This document shows positions 1-7,221 of a stretch of DNA of 8,843 nucleotides, piece by piece. Every line of letters begins with the position of its first letter. Position 1 is the stretch's first letter. Both the position numbers and the translations under genes were made by a program. Source of the DNA: Chthoniobacter flavus (GTDB taxonomy: Bacteria > Verrucomicrobiota > Verrucomicrobiia > Chthoniobacterales > DYNR01). The notes below the pieces were generated by a model. That model was not told the origin of the DNA. It searched no databases and was given only the letters and a program-made list of their open reading frames with translations. The stretch covers positions 1 through 8,843 of the forward strand of contig DYNR01000084.1 in assembly GCA_020720945.1 (NCBI GenBank), read 5' to 3'.

Positions 1-124
1 CACATTGCGGGATAAAGAGGGATATTTGCAAATTCTGATTCCCTGAGAGTCCCCCAATCTTTCGGATTTGAAAACGGGGATTTTTTTTGCATCATGGCTC
101 GCTTCGTGCTAGTAGTGAAGCATC
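1..124. other. Upstream leader region, no gene
   Basis: This stretch before the first gene contains no convincing coding sequence. A T8 run lies at 81-88, preceded by CCCC (52-55) and GGGG (75-78) that could close a loose stem around a smaller AATC/GATT pairing. That could be a weak terminator of a gene to the left, but the stem is interrupted. The 9-mer GCATCATGG occurs twice, at 89-97 and 120-128, each containing an ATG; only the second is in frame with the long gene. A weak promoter-like pair, TTGCAT at 87-92 and an extended TGCTAGTAG at 107-115, would start transcription almost at the start codon. I do not call a promoter with confidence. Confidence 0.4.
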
Positions 125-1582
125 ATGGGAAACCAGTTCGACCAATACGATGTCGGGGCATACTACGACGAAATGTTTGAGGAGGGGCTGACCGTCCGCC
201 CCCACTACAACCAGTTGCTGGAACGCTTTGCGGCACTTGAACCGCAAGAAATCGAACGCAAACGCCAACTCGCGGATAACGCCTACATCAGCCAAGGGAT
301 CACTTTCACGGTCTATAAAGGGAACGAAGGGACGGAGCGGATTTTTCCGTTTGACCTAATTCCCCGGGTGATTCCCGGGAACGAGTGGAAGCACATCGAA
401 CGGGGCCTGGTGCAGCGCCTCACGGCTTTGAACCTTTTTTTGCACGATGTTTATCACGGGCAACGCATTGTCAAAGAAGGGATTATCCCGGAAGAGATCG
501 TCCGCACGAGCAAGCATTTCCGCCCCGAGTTCATGGGGTTCGATGTCCCGAAAGATGTTTATATCCATGTTTGCGGGACGGATTTGATCCGCGACCGCGA
601 CGGGCAATATCTCGTTTTGGAAGACAACGGGCGATGCCCTTCGGGCGTTTCTTACTTGCTCGAAAACCGCCAGGCGATGAAAAGAGTTTTCCCGCGTTTT
701 TTTAACCGCTACGCCGTGCGCCCCGTGGATCACTACCCCCAAGAGTTGCTCGAGGTCTTGCGCTATGTCGCGCCCCACGGGAAGGAAGACCCGACCGTCG
801 TGGTGCTGTCCCCAGGCATCTACAACTCCGCGTATTTCGAACACTCTTTCTTGGCGCGAGCCATGGGAATCGAAATTGTCGTCGGCCAAGACCTCGTCGT
901 CAAAGACCACAAAGTTTTCATGAAAACCACCCGTGGGCTCAAGCAGGTGGATGTGATTTACCGGCGGATCGACGACGATTTTTTGGATCCCGAAGTATTC
1001 CGCAAAGACTCCGTGCTGGGGGTTCCCGGAATCGTGGAAGCCTACCGCCACGGAAATGTGAGCTTGGCAAACACGATCGGGACGGGGGTCGCCGACGACA
1101 AAGTGGTGTATTACTATGTCCCGCAGATGATCAAATTTTACTTGGGCGAAGACCCCATTTTGCCGAATGTGGAAACCTTCCTTTCCGCCGTGGAAAAAGA
1201 CCGGGGATACATCCTCGACCACTTGCCCGAACTGGTGGTGAAAGCCGCCAATGAAAGCGGGGGATACGGGATGCTCATCGGCCCGCAAGCGAGCAAGGAA
1301 GAGCTCGAAAAATTCCGGAGAGCAATCCAGGAAGACCCGCGCGGATACATCGCCCAACCGGTCATCCAGTTCTCGCGTTGCCCGTCGTTCTGCGATGGGG
1401 GAATCGAAGGCAGACACATCGACCTCCGCCCTTATGTCCTGAGCGGAGAAAAAATAACCATCGTCCCTGGAGGGCTGACGCGGGTCGCTCTCAAACGGGG
1501 CTCACTAGTCGTAAACTCTTCCCAAGGAGGAGGAAGCAAAGATACTTGGGTTTTGGAAGAAACGGAGGAAACGCCATGCTAA
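125..1582 (+). CDS. Circularly permuted type-2 ATP-grasp protein (DUF404/DUF407 family)
   Basis: A 485-residue cytosolic protein of the circularly permuted ATP-grasp family. The family is predicted to use ATP to join a carboxylate to an amine (amidoligase or peptide-synthesis chemistry); its substrate is not established. Hallmarks seen are RPHY (residues 25-28), the LEDNGRCPSGVSY stretch (165-177), SPGIYNSAYFEH (229-240), YRRIDDDFLDP (279-289), KAANESGGYGM (373-383, the nucleotide-binding glycine loop), HIDLRPY (431-437) and VNSSQGGGSKDTW (463-475). The length is normal for the family and all core motifs are intact, so it should be active. The ATG at 125 gives the usual N-terminus; the ribosome-binding site is weak (GTGAAG close upstream). 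The last 7 bases overlap the next gene, an alpha-E protein, its standard partner. The commonly associated transglutaminase gene is not in this window. Confidence 0.95.
   Translation: MGNQFDQYDVGAYYDEMFEEGLTVRPHYNQLLERFAALEPQEIERKRQLADNAYISQGITFTVYKGNEGTERIFPFDLIPRVIPGNEWKHIERGLVQRLTALNLFLHDVYHGQRIVKEGIIPEEIVRTSKHFRPEFMGFDVPKDVYIHVCGTDLIRDRDGQYLVLEDNGRCPSGVSYLLENRQAMKRVFPRFFNRYAVRPVDHYPQELLEVLRYVAPHGKEDPTVVVLSPGIYNSAYFEHSFLARAMGIEIVVGQDLVVKDHKVFMKTTRGLKQVDVIYRRIDDDFLDPEVFRKDSVLGVPGIVEAYRHGNVSLANTIGTGVADDKVVYYYVPQMIKFYLGEDPILPNVETFLSAVEKDRGYILDHLPELVVKAANESGGYGMLIGPQASKEELEKFRRAIQEDPRGYIAQPVIQFSRCPSFCDGGIEGRHIDLRPYVLSGEKITIVPGGLTRVALKRGSLVVNSSQGGGSKDTWVLEETEETPC
1564..1569 (+). promoter_or_regulatory. 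Strong ribosome-binding site for the alpha-E gene
   Basis: GGAGGA lies 6 bases before the ATG at 1576, inside the 3' end of the ATP-grasp gene. It fixes the start of the alpha-E gene and rules out the longer in-frame extension that begins at 1378. Together with the 7-base overlap ATGCTAA it suggests coupled translation. Confidence 0.8.
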
Positions 1583-2550
1583 GCCGGGTTGCAGATTCTT
1601 GTTTTTGGATGAGCCGTTACATGGAGCGAGCGGAAACAAACGCCCGCTTGCTCGATGTGAACATGCAGTTGCTTTTGGACTTTCAAGACCAAGAGCCCGA
1701 TGTGAGCAGGAAGCACTGGGAGCCGATTTTGGCGACGCTGGAGGACCAGGAGCTGTTTCAAAAAATCAGCCCGGAAAGCGTCGATGCGGATTCGGTGATG
1801 GAGTTCGTGACCTTCGAGAAACGAAACCCGAATTCGATTTTTAGCTGCCTCGCATCGGCGCGAGAAATCGCACGCACGGTGCGCGAACAAATCACCAGCG
1901 AAATGTGGGAGCAAATCAACAAGCTCTACCTCTACATCAAAGGAGAAAAAGCCCGCGAGGATTTCAACAACAGCCCTTTCGAGTTTTACCAAGGCATTGT
2001 CGAAGGGGTTCATTTGTTTGAAGGCACGACGGATGCGACGATGACGCACGGCGAAGGCTGGCTGTTTCTCCAAGCGGGGAAATTTCTCGAACGGGCGGAT
2101 TCAACTTCCCGCGTGCTGGACATAAAGTATCACATCATTTTGCCGCACGGCGAGCAGGTCGGAGGGAATGTGGATCTCACGCAATGGAATGCGGTCTTGC
2201 GCTCGTGCAGCGCGCTGGAAGCGTATTTGAAAGTTTACTCCGGTTCGCTCAAAGCTTGGGATGTCGCGGAGTTCCTGATTTTTCACCGCTCTTTCCCTCG
2301 CTCCATCCATTTTTGCATCGAGCATCTCGATATTATTTTGCACCGCATTTCGGGTGCCGGAGAGAGAGCTTTCAGCAACGAAGCCGAACGCCTTTGCGGC
2401 CTGCTGCGCTCGCACTTGGATTTTTCTACGATTGATGGGATTTTCGGGCAGGGCTTGCACCAGTATCTCGACGGCACGCAACGGAAGCTGAACGATATTT
2501 CCGACCTGCTCGTGCAGGCTTACTGCAACTGGCTCGAACAAAATTCGTAA
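1576..2550 (+). CDS. Alpha-E domain-containing protein (DUF403 family)
   Basis: A 324-residue, largely helical protein of the alpha-E family. The N-terminal signature MLSRVADSCFWMSRYMERAE (1-20) is nearly canonical and is followed by NARLLDVN (22-29). A second signature, NPNSIFSCLASAREIARTVR (84-103), leads into EMWEQIN (109-115). LERADSTSRVLDIKY (171-185) and FLIFHRSFPRSI (233-244) are also typical. No signal peptide or membrane segment is seen. Members are nearly always beside circularly permuted ATP-grasp proteins and often transglutaminases; comparative genomics has placed them in predicted peptide synthesis or modification systems, but the biochemical role is unknown. Here it follows the ATP-grasp gene with a 7-base overlap, so the two are surely one transcript and probably made in a fixed ratio. 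The ATG at 1576 is chosen because of the strong GGAGGA and the family-typical N-terminus. Confidence 0.95.
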   Translation: MLSRVADSCFWMSRYMERAETNARLLDVNMQLLLDFQDQEPDVSRKHWEPILATLEDQELFQKISPESVDADSVMEFVTFEKRNPNSIFSCLASAREIARTVREQITSEMWEQINKLYLYIKGEKAREDFNNSPFEFYQGIVEGVHLFEGTTDATMTHGEGWLFLQAGKFLERADSTSRVLDIKYHIILPHGEQVGGNVDLTQWNAVLRSCSALEAYLKVYSGSLKAWDVAEFLIFHRSFPRSIHFCIEHLDIILHRISGAGERAFSNEAERLCGLLRSHLDFSTIDGIFGQGLHQYLDGTQRKLNDISDLLVQAYCNWLEQNS

Positions 2551-2604
2551 AAACAAAATCGGCAGGCGGCTTACTTTTACCGGAGCTCGGTTGGGGAGTT
2601 GGGG

Positions 2605-2610
2605 AAAGGA
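2605..2610 (+). promoter_or_regulatory. Ribosome-binding site supporting a TTG start
   Basis: AAAGGA sits 8 bases before the TTG at 2619. The in-frame ATG at 2661 has no purine-rich sequence before it, and a GTG at 2631 has only a weak GGA. This favours TTG, although the ATG would still leave the first membrane segment intact. The 2551-2618 gap shows no clear terminator or promoter. Confidence 0.55.
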
Positions 2611-2618
2611 AAAGGTTT

Positions 2619-4247
2619 TTGGATTGCAAAGTGCCGCCCGTTCCTGTCGGCTACCTTTCGATGCAACAGGTGAGTCTGCTGGTTTTAGGTTTGGGGCTTT
2701 TTTTTCTCGGAATGCAACTCGTCGGGGAAAACCTGCGACGGCTTTCGAGTGGCTCGTTCCGTTCGGTGATTTCGTCGCTGGGCGACCACCCGCTGGCGGG
2801 GAGCACCGCGGGTGTCGTTTTTGGCGCGCTGATGCAAAGTGCTACTGCCGTGACATTTATTTTGTGCGGGATGTGCAAAAGCGGGCTGGTTTCCCCGCGT
2901 TCGGCTTCTCCGATCATCATTTGGAGCAATGTGGGTCTGACGGCTCTCGCTTTTGCCGCGACTTTGGACATCCACCCGTTCGTCGCGGTGGGGGTCGGCT
3001 TGGCGGGGATTTTTTTTGGGATGACCCGCCGGAGTTTTTGGCGCGCCATCGCGGGTGTTTTTCTCGGGGTCGGGCTGGTTTTGTTCGGCCTAGAATCCAT
3101 GGGGGCGGGTGCTTCCATTTTTCACGGTGCCCCTTGGTTTGACCATTTGTTGCAAGGTGCGGCGGGACATCCTTTTTTGGCTTTCGGAATCGGGATCCTT
3201 GCTGCGGCGTTGCTGCAATCCAACACGGGCGCGGCGATGCTCGTGATCACCTTGGCGGGAACGGGAACCATCCAACTAGAACAGGCCGCCCTTCTCATTT
3301 ACGGGACAAACCTCGGGGCAATCGGTCTCCGCATTTTCTTGAGCTTGAACTTGGACCCCCTCTCGTTGCGCCTCGTCCGCCTAGAAGACGCTTTTTGCAT
3401 CTGGTCGGGCATCGTGATGATGTCCCTGTTCTACCTGGAGCAAATGGGCGTCCCTCTGGTTTTTGCGGGCGCGGAACTCGCGTCTTCTTCCCTCCCTTTC
3501 CAAGCCGCCTTGCTTTTCCTGCTATCCAACTTGCTCCCCGCGCTTTTGTTCCCTGTAATTTCTTCTCCTGTAACGAGATACCTAGAAAAGAACTTTCCTT
3601 CAAAGGAAAGCGAAAACCGGCTGGCTTCGCCTCGTTACCTTTCGCCGGAAGCGCTTTCGGATTTTACTTCCTCGATGGAACTGATGGACAAAGAAACCGT
3701 GCGACTCGTTGCATCCTTGCGGGCGGAACCTGCCGAAAACGGAGAAGACGGGGAGCCACCGCGCCCAAAAGGATTTCCGGAACTCGCCGAGGAAATAGAA
3801 AAGTTTAGCGCAAAACTCGTCGCCCAAAACCCTCTGACAGAGACCCAAGCCTTCAAACTCCATTTGCTCCGGGCGGAACTTTCCGTCGCCCGCTATCTTT
3901 CCGAAGCGGTCGGGGAATTGAATGTCGCCCTCTCTTCCGCAAGCAAAAAAAGCGGCGGCGATACCGCTCTCCTGAAACCCTTTGAAGAAAAAATGAACTC
4001 TTTGCTCCAACTGCTCAAACAGGCAGGCGCATCTTTGAATCCGGAAGAAATCGAAACCTTACGGTCCGCATCCAAAAACCAGGCGAACCTTTTGCCGGGC
4101 ACCACCCCGAATTCCGACGGAAAAAAACGCGAATCCGAAGAGGAACTGGAAGACCGTTTCCAGCTCGCCTCATGGATCGTCCACCGCTACGCAAAAGTTT
4201 TGTCGCGCCGCGCCTCACCCATTCAGCCAAAGGAAAAAAAACCATGA
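2619..4247 (+). CDS. Na/Pi cotransporter family protein with PhoU-like C-terminal domain
   Basis: A 542-residue inner-membrane protein (528 if the ATG at 2661 is used). Residues about 17-315 are hydrophobic and hold two inverted repeats typical of the NptA/PNaS family: GLFFLGMQLVGENLRRLSSG (26-45), then FGALMQSATAVTF (68-80) in repeat one, and ILAAALLQSNTGAAMLVI (193-210) with IYGTNLGAIGLRI (227-239) in repeat two. Residues about 340-530 form a charged, helical cytoplasmic tail resembling the PhoU-like domain of bacterial members. The family moves phosphate with sodium. Here the canonical QSSS motifs read QSAT (73-76) and QSNT (200-203), and the GANIGTT-like motifs read SNVGLTA (103-109) and GTNLGAI (229-235), so phosphate transport is not certain. 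The gene's last 4 bases (ATGA) overlap the next gene, implying one operon. It may also be co-transcribed with the alpha-E gene 68 bases upstream. Confidence 0.88.
   Translation: MDCKVPPVPVGYLSMQQVSLLVLGLGLFFLGMQLVGENLRRLSSGSFRSVISSLGDHPLAGSTAGVVFGALMQSATAVTFILCGMCKSGLVSPRSASPIIIWSNVGLTALAFAATLDIHPFVAVGVGLAGIFFGMTRRSFWRAIAGVFLGVGLVLFGLESMGAGASIFHGAPWFDHLLQGAAGHPFLAFGIGILAAALLQSNTGAAMLVITLAGTGTIQLEQAALLIYGTNLGAIGLRIFLSLNLDPLSLRLVRLEDAFCIWSGIVMMSLFYLEQMGVPLVFAGAELASSSLPFQAALLFLLSNLLPALLFPVISSPVTRYLEKNFPSKESENRLASPRYLSPEALSDFTSSMELMDKETVRLVASLRAEPAENGEDGEPPRPKGFPELAEEIEKFSAKLVAQNPLTETQAFKLHLLRAELSVARYLSEAVGELNVALSSASKKSGGDTALLKPFEEKMNSLLQLLKQAGASLNPEEIETLRSASKNQANLLPGTTPNSDGKKRESEEELEDRFQLASWIVHRYAKVLSRRASPIQPKEKKP
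4229..4234 (+). promoter_or_regulatory. Ribosome-binding site for the HTH-like/MBL hydrolase gene
   Basis: AAAGGA lies 9 bases before the ATG at 4244, within the last codons of the transporter gene. It is the same hexamer as that before the transporter start. It supports the ATG at 4244 over the longer in-frame reading from 4172, which would lie deep in the transporter gene. Confidence 0.7.
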
Positions 4248-5095
4248 AAAACAGCCCTGAACTCGAAGAGTTTTCCGACGAACCTCTGGAGGACGATGCG
4301 GGCGACATCGCGGGCAAGGCAATGCGGGGCATCGGTCTTTCTTCGGCTGAATTGGCGCAACGATTGACAGTCCCTGAAAAGGACATCCAAAAAACGATTT
4401 CTTCCGGTGCCCCGGAATCTCTCCTCGCAAAAATCGCGGACTCTTTGGGACTAGACGGCCCCCGCCTTCACGCAATCGCAACGGGAAAATACACCCCGAA
4501 GAAAATCTCTTTTCCTGCCGGTCTCCACCGGGTCGAATCCCTCTGCGGAAACATGAAAGTGAACTGCTACCTCGCGTTTTCCGATGGTGCCGCTGCCCTG
4601 TTTGACACGGGTGCCGACCCGCTGAAAATTTTTTCCTTTTTGGAACACAACCGCTTGCAGCTCAAAGAGATTTTCATTACGCATTCCCACCACGACCACA
4701 TTTGTTGCCTGGAGGAAATCATTCGGAAAACGGGTGCCAAAGCGCATTGCCCGAAAGGGGAACCCGTCTTTGGTGCGACGCCTCTGGCAGAAGGGGAATC
4801 TTTCTTTTTAGGCGATTTGCAAATTGCCGCCCTCTCGACCTCCGGTCACTCGCCCGACGGGATTTCCTACAAAATTGATGGGTTGCCCGCTCCCGCCACC
4901 ATCGTCGGAGACGCCATTTTTGCAGGCTCTGTCGGTGGCATCAAATCCGGTTATTTCGCCGCCCTCGACTCCATCCAAAAACAAATTCTCTCCCTGCCAG
5001 AAGAAACCATTCTGTGCCCCGGACACGGACCTGCGACAACCGTCGGCGAACAAAAAAAACACAACCCTTTCTTTCCCGCCCCCGCCGCAAAATAG
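4244..5095 (+). CDS. Metallo-beta-lactamase-fold hydrolase with N-terminal HTH-like region
   Basis: A 283-residue, probably cytosolic protein. Residues about 90-265 are a complete metallo-beta-lactamase fold of the glyoxalase-II-like type: DTGAD (121-125), THSHHDH (146-152; metal ligands H147, H149, D151, H152), SGHSPDG (200-206; H202), VGDAIFAGSVGG (221-232; D223) and CPGHGP (258-263; H261). All residues for a two-metal centre are present, so it should be an active hydrolase, perhaps acting on a thioester or phosphoester; the substrate cannot be named. Residues about 24-81 look like an XRE-type helix-turn-helix: GLSSAELAQRLTVPEKDIQK (31-50) followed by LLAKIADSLGLDGPRLHAIA (60-79), without the metal domain's features. 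Residues 1-22 are acidic. No signal peptide is seen. The start overlaps the stop of the transporter gene by ATGA, so translation is likely coupled. The gene converges on ppk1. Confidence 0.88.
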   Translation: MKNSPELEEFSDEPLEDDAGDIAGKAMRGIGLSSAELAQRLTVPEKDIQKTISSGAPESLLAKIADSLGLDGPRLHAIATGKYTPKKISFPAGLHRVESLCGNMKVNCYLAFSDGAAALFDTGADPLKIFSFLEHNRLQLKEIFITHSHHDHICCLEEIIRKTGAKAHCPKGEPVFGATPLAEGESFFLGDLQIAALSTSGHSPDGISYKIDGLPAPATIVGDAIFAGSVGGIKSGYFAALDSIQKQILSLPEETILCPGHGPATTVGEQKKHNPFFPAPAAK

Positions 5096-5119
5096 GCGGG
5101 ACATCACACCTGTCTCGCC
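5095..5119. terminator. Inverted repeat between convergent genes, probable shared terminator
   Basis: GGCGGGACA (5095-5103) pairs with TGTCTCGCC (5111-5119), a 9-bp stem with one G-T pair and a 7-base loop TCACACC. On the minus strand the hairpin is followed by TATTTTG, a short U-tract, so it fits an intrinsic terminator for ppk1; the ppk1 stop codon lies in the loop. On the plus strand the tail TGATTCTTCC is a weaker U-tract, so termination of the hydrolase transcript is less certain. An alternative 6-bp pairing of CCCGCC (5075-5080) with GGCGGG (5095-5100) would compete. Confidence 0.65.
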
Positions 5120-7173
5120 TGATTCTTCCGCCGCCGCGTGGCCTCTTCGACAAACCCCGCCTGCGCATCGAACGGGGTTCGCCCCTCGCCGCCGACAGGG
5201 AAATACAACCCGTCGCTTCCCATGGTTTGCGCCTTGATGTTGTCTTTCCAAAAACATTCCAAAATTTCATCGATGTGTCCGCGCATCTGCCGCGAAACAA
5301 CCGGAAAAACAATTTCCACGCGCCGGAACAAGTTGCGGGGCATCCAATCCGCGCTCCCGAGGTAGTGGACGGGTTCCCCGCCATTCTCGAACCGGCAAAT
5401 CCTGCTATGCTCCAGAAACCGCCCGACGATGCTGCGGACTTCTATGTTTTCGCTGACACCAGGAATTCCGGGACGAAGAGCACAAGTCCCTCGAACCAAA
5501 AGCTTTATAGGAACCCCCGCAATCGACGCGCCGTAAAGCTCCCGGATGATCCCCTCCTCGACCAGCGAATTTACTTTCACGAAAATCCCGCTCGGTCGCC
5601 CCGCCTTGGCGTGTTCCGCCTCCGCTTGAATTTTCTCGATCATCCGCTCATACAAATCGAACGGCGCGACAATCAGCTCTTTCATCCCCGGAAACTTCGA
5701 AACCCCCGTCAGGAGGTTGAAAATCTCCGCCAAATCCGAAGTCACCTCTTCCCGGCAAGTCAAAATCCCCAAATCCGTATAAAGCCGCGCTGTTGAAGGG
5801 TGGTAATTCCCCGTCCCCAAATGCGCGTAACGGCGAATCGATTCCCCCTCGTTCCTCACGACGAGCACCGCTTTGGCGTGCGTTTTCAACCCGCTGACCC
5901 CGTAAACCACATCGATGCCCGACTCCCGCATCACCCCCGCCCATTTGATGTTCGCCGCCTCGTCAAACCGCGCTTTCAACTCGATGATCACCGTCACCTG
6001 CTTGCCGTTTTTCGCGGCTTCGATCAGCGACTGCACGATCGGGGAATCCGAACTCGTGCGGTAAAGCGTCTGCTTGATCGCCAGGACATGGGGGTCTTCG
6101 GCCGCCTGCCCGATGAAATCCACGACGGTCTGAAAATTGTCGTAGGGGTGATGCATCAAAATATCCCCTTTTCTGATACGAAAAAAAATGTCGGCATCAC
6201 TGTCCAGCGAAACGATGTTGGCGGGCGAAAACCGTTTGTAGCGCAAGTCCGGGCGGTCGATTTGCACGGCCAAAGGCATCAGCCGCGCCAAGTTCAACGG
6301 GCCGTCAACCCGGTAAACATCCTCTTCTTCCAAGTTGAAAACTTCTAAAAGCCGGCGCACGGCAGGAGCCGGGCAACCGCTGTTCACCTCGAGCCGGACG
6401 GCTGCCCCGCGATTCACCCTCTGCAGCTCTTTCTCGATGGCGCGCAACAGGTTATGCGTCTCCTCTTCGTCCACATACAAATTGCTGTTGCGCGTGATGC
6501 GGAAGAGATGCGCCGCTTTGACCTTCACCCCGCGAAACAACGCCGAGACCCGGTCTTGGATGATGTGCCCCAAAAAAACAAAATCCGAAACGGCTCTCTC
6601 GCCTGAAAACGGGACCACGCGCGGCAAAATCCGCGGGACTTGCACCACGGCAAAATCGCTGTTCAACCCCTCCCCTTCCAGCTCCACGATGATGTTCAAA
6701 CTCTTGTTCAAAAGCTGCGGAAAAGGGTGGACGGAATCCACCGCCAGCGGCGTCAAAACGGGATAAACTTGCCCTTCAAAAAATTTTTTGAAATGCGCCG
6801 CCTCCTCTTCTGGAACTTCCGGATAGTGGTGGAAACGGATGCCCTCTTCCTCCAGCAACGGTTTGATTTCTTCGCGCCAGCAACGGTATTGGCAATCCAC
6901 CATGGCCCGCACCCGCGCCGAAATCGCCACCAGCAATTCGCTGGCAGGAAGCCCGTCCGGCCCCATCGCCGTCGCGTGCGTCAGTTTCTGCTGCTTCAAA
7001 CCGCCCACCCGGACTTCAAAAAATTCGTCCAAGTTCGAGCTCACGATGCAAAGGAATTTCAGCCGTTCGAGCGGCGGGTTTTTCGCGTCCAACGCCTGGT
7101 CTAGCACCCGCTGGTTAAACTCCAACCAGCTCAGCTCGCGGTTGATGTAATACGAAGGATCCTCCAAATTCAT
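5104..7173 (-). CDS. ppk1: Polyphosphate kinase 1
   Basis: A 689-residue enzyme that reversibly transfers the gamma-phosphate of ATP to inorganic polyphosphate. It is a full-length match to the four-domain Ppk1 family. Numbered from the ATG: INRELSWLEFNQRVL (10-24) and SSNLDEFFEVRVGG (45-58, nucleotide-binding Asn47) in the N domain; RYKRF (311-315); the C1 domain with LYRTSSDS (370-377) and LKARFDEAANI (399-409), whose arginines 372 and 402 match known Mg/phosphate-site residues; LKTHAK (429-434) with the autophosphorylated histidine H432; GTGNYHPSTARLYTDLG (453-469); and the C2 domain with LEHSR (587-591, H589) and SADWMPRNL (607-615). All catalytic residues are present. A TTG at 7209 would add 12 residues and has a GAGGA-type site; I prefer the ATG at 7173, preceded by GGAAG at 8 bases. 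It lies 48 bases after the permease gene, so the two likely share a transcript. Confidence 0.97.
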   Translation of the reverse strand: MNLEDPSYYINRELSWLEFNQRVLDQALDAKNPPLERLKFLCIVSSNLDEFFEVRVGGLKQQKLTHATAMGPDGLPASELLVAISARVRAMVDCQYRCWREEIKPLLEEEGIRFHHYPEVPEEEAAHFKKFFEGQVYPVLTPLAVDSVHPFPQLLNKSLNIIVELEGEGLNSDFAVVQVPRILPRVVPFSGERAVSDFVFLGHIIQDRVSALFRGVKVKAAHLFRITRNSNLYVDEEETHNLLRAIEKELQRVNRGAAVRLEVNSGCPAPAVRRLLEVFNLEEEDVYRVDGPLNLARLMPLAVQIDRPDLRYKRFSPANIVSLDSDADIFFRIRKGDILMHHPYDNFQTVVDFIGQAAEDPHVLAIKQTLYRTSSDSPIVQSLIEAAKNGKQVTVIIELKARFDEAANIKWAGVMRESGIDVVYGVSGLKTHAKAVLVVRNEGESIRRYAHLGTGNYHPSTARLYTDLGILTCREEVTSDLAEIFNLLTGVSKFPGMKELIVAPFDLYERMIEKIQAEAEHAKAGRPSGIFVKVNSLVEEGIIRELYGASIAGVPIKLLVRGTCALRPGIPGVSENIEVRSIVGRFLEHSRICRFENGGEPVHYLGSADWMPRNLFRRVEIVFPVVSRQMRGHIDEILECFWKDNIKAQTMGSDGLYFPVGGEGRTPFDAQAGFVEEATRRRKNQARQV

Positions 7174-7181
7174 GCCCCTAT

Positions 7182-7186
7182 CTTCC
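7182..7186 (-). promoter_or_regulatory. Likely ribosome-binding site of ppk1
   Basis: Read on the minus strand, GGAAG ends 8 bases before the ATG at 7173, and a further AGGGG lies almost against it. The competing TTG at 7209 has GAGGA about 10 bases upstream, overlapping the permease stop codon, so the choice of start is not settled. Confidence 0.45.
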
Positions 7187-7221
7187 GCCACCTCCGCACG
7201 GTTGGTCAAGGCGCGTTTTCC

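Noticed and set aside
52..88. Possible intrinsic terminator before the first gene (CCCC/GGGG stem plus T8)
   Set aside because: The stem is broken by a 7-base bulge and is too weak to call, although the T8 run is suggestive.
94..180. Short 28-residue open frame starting at the first ATG upstream of the ATP-grasp gene
   Set aside because: It has no ribosome-binding site, overlaps the start of the real gene in another frame, and has a basic, unremarkable translation. A leader-peptide role cannot be supported.
356..1417. Long 353-codon open frame on the minus strand, opposite the ATP-grasp gene
   Set aside because: It lies wholly antisense to a clearly recognised gene, its translation shows no family motif, and it is rich in His, Asp, Phe and Val as expected of a mirror frame of codon-biased coding sequence.
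2698..2705. T8 run near the start of the transporter gene as a phase-variation tract
   Set aside because: Similar A and T runs are common throughout the window, so one run of eight is not evidence of contingency-locus behaviour.
2591..3142. 183-codon plus-strand frame overlapping the start of the transporter
   Set aside because: Its translation is rich in Arg, Gly, Phe and Cys with no family features, while the overlapping frame encodes a clear membrane transporter.
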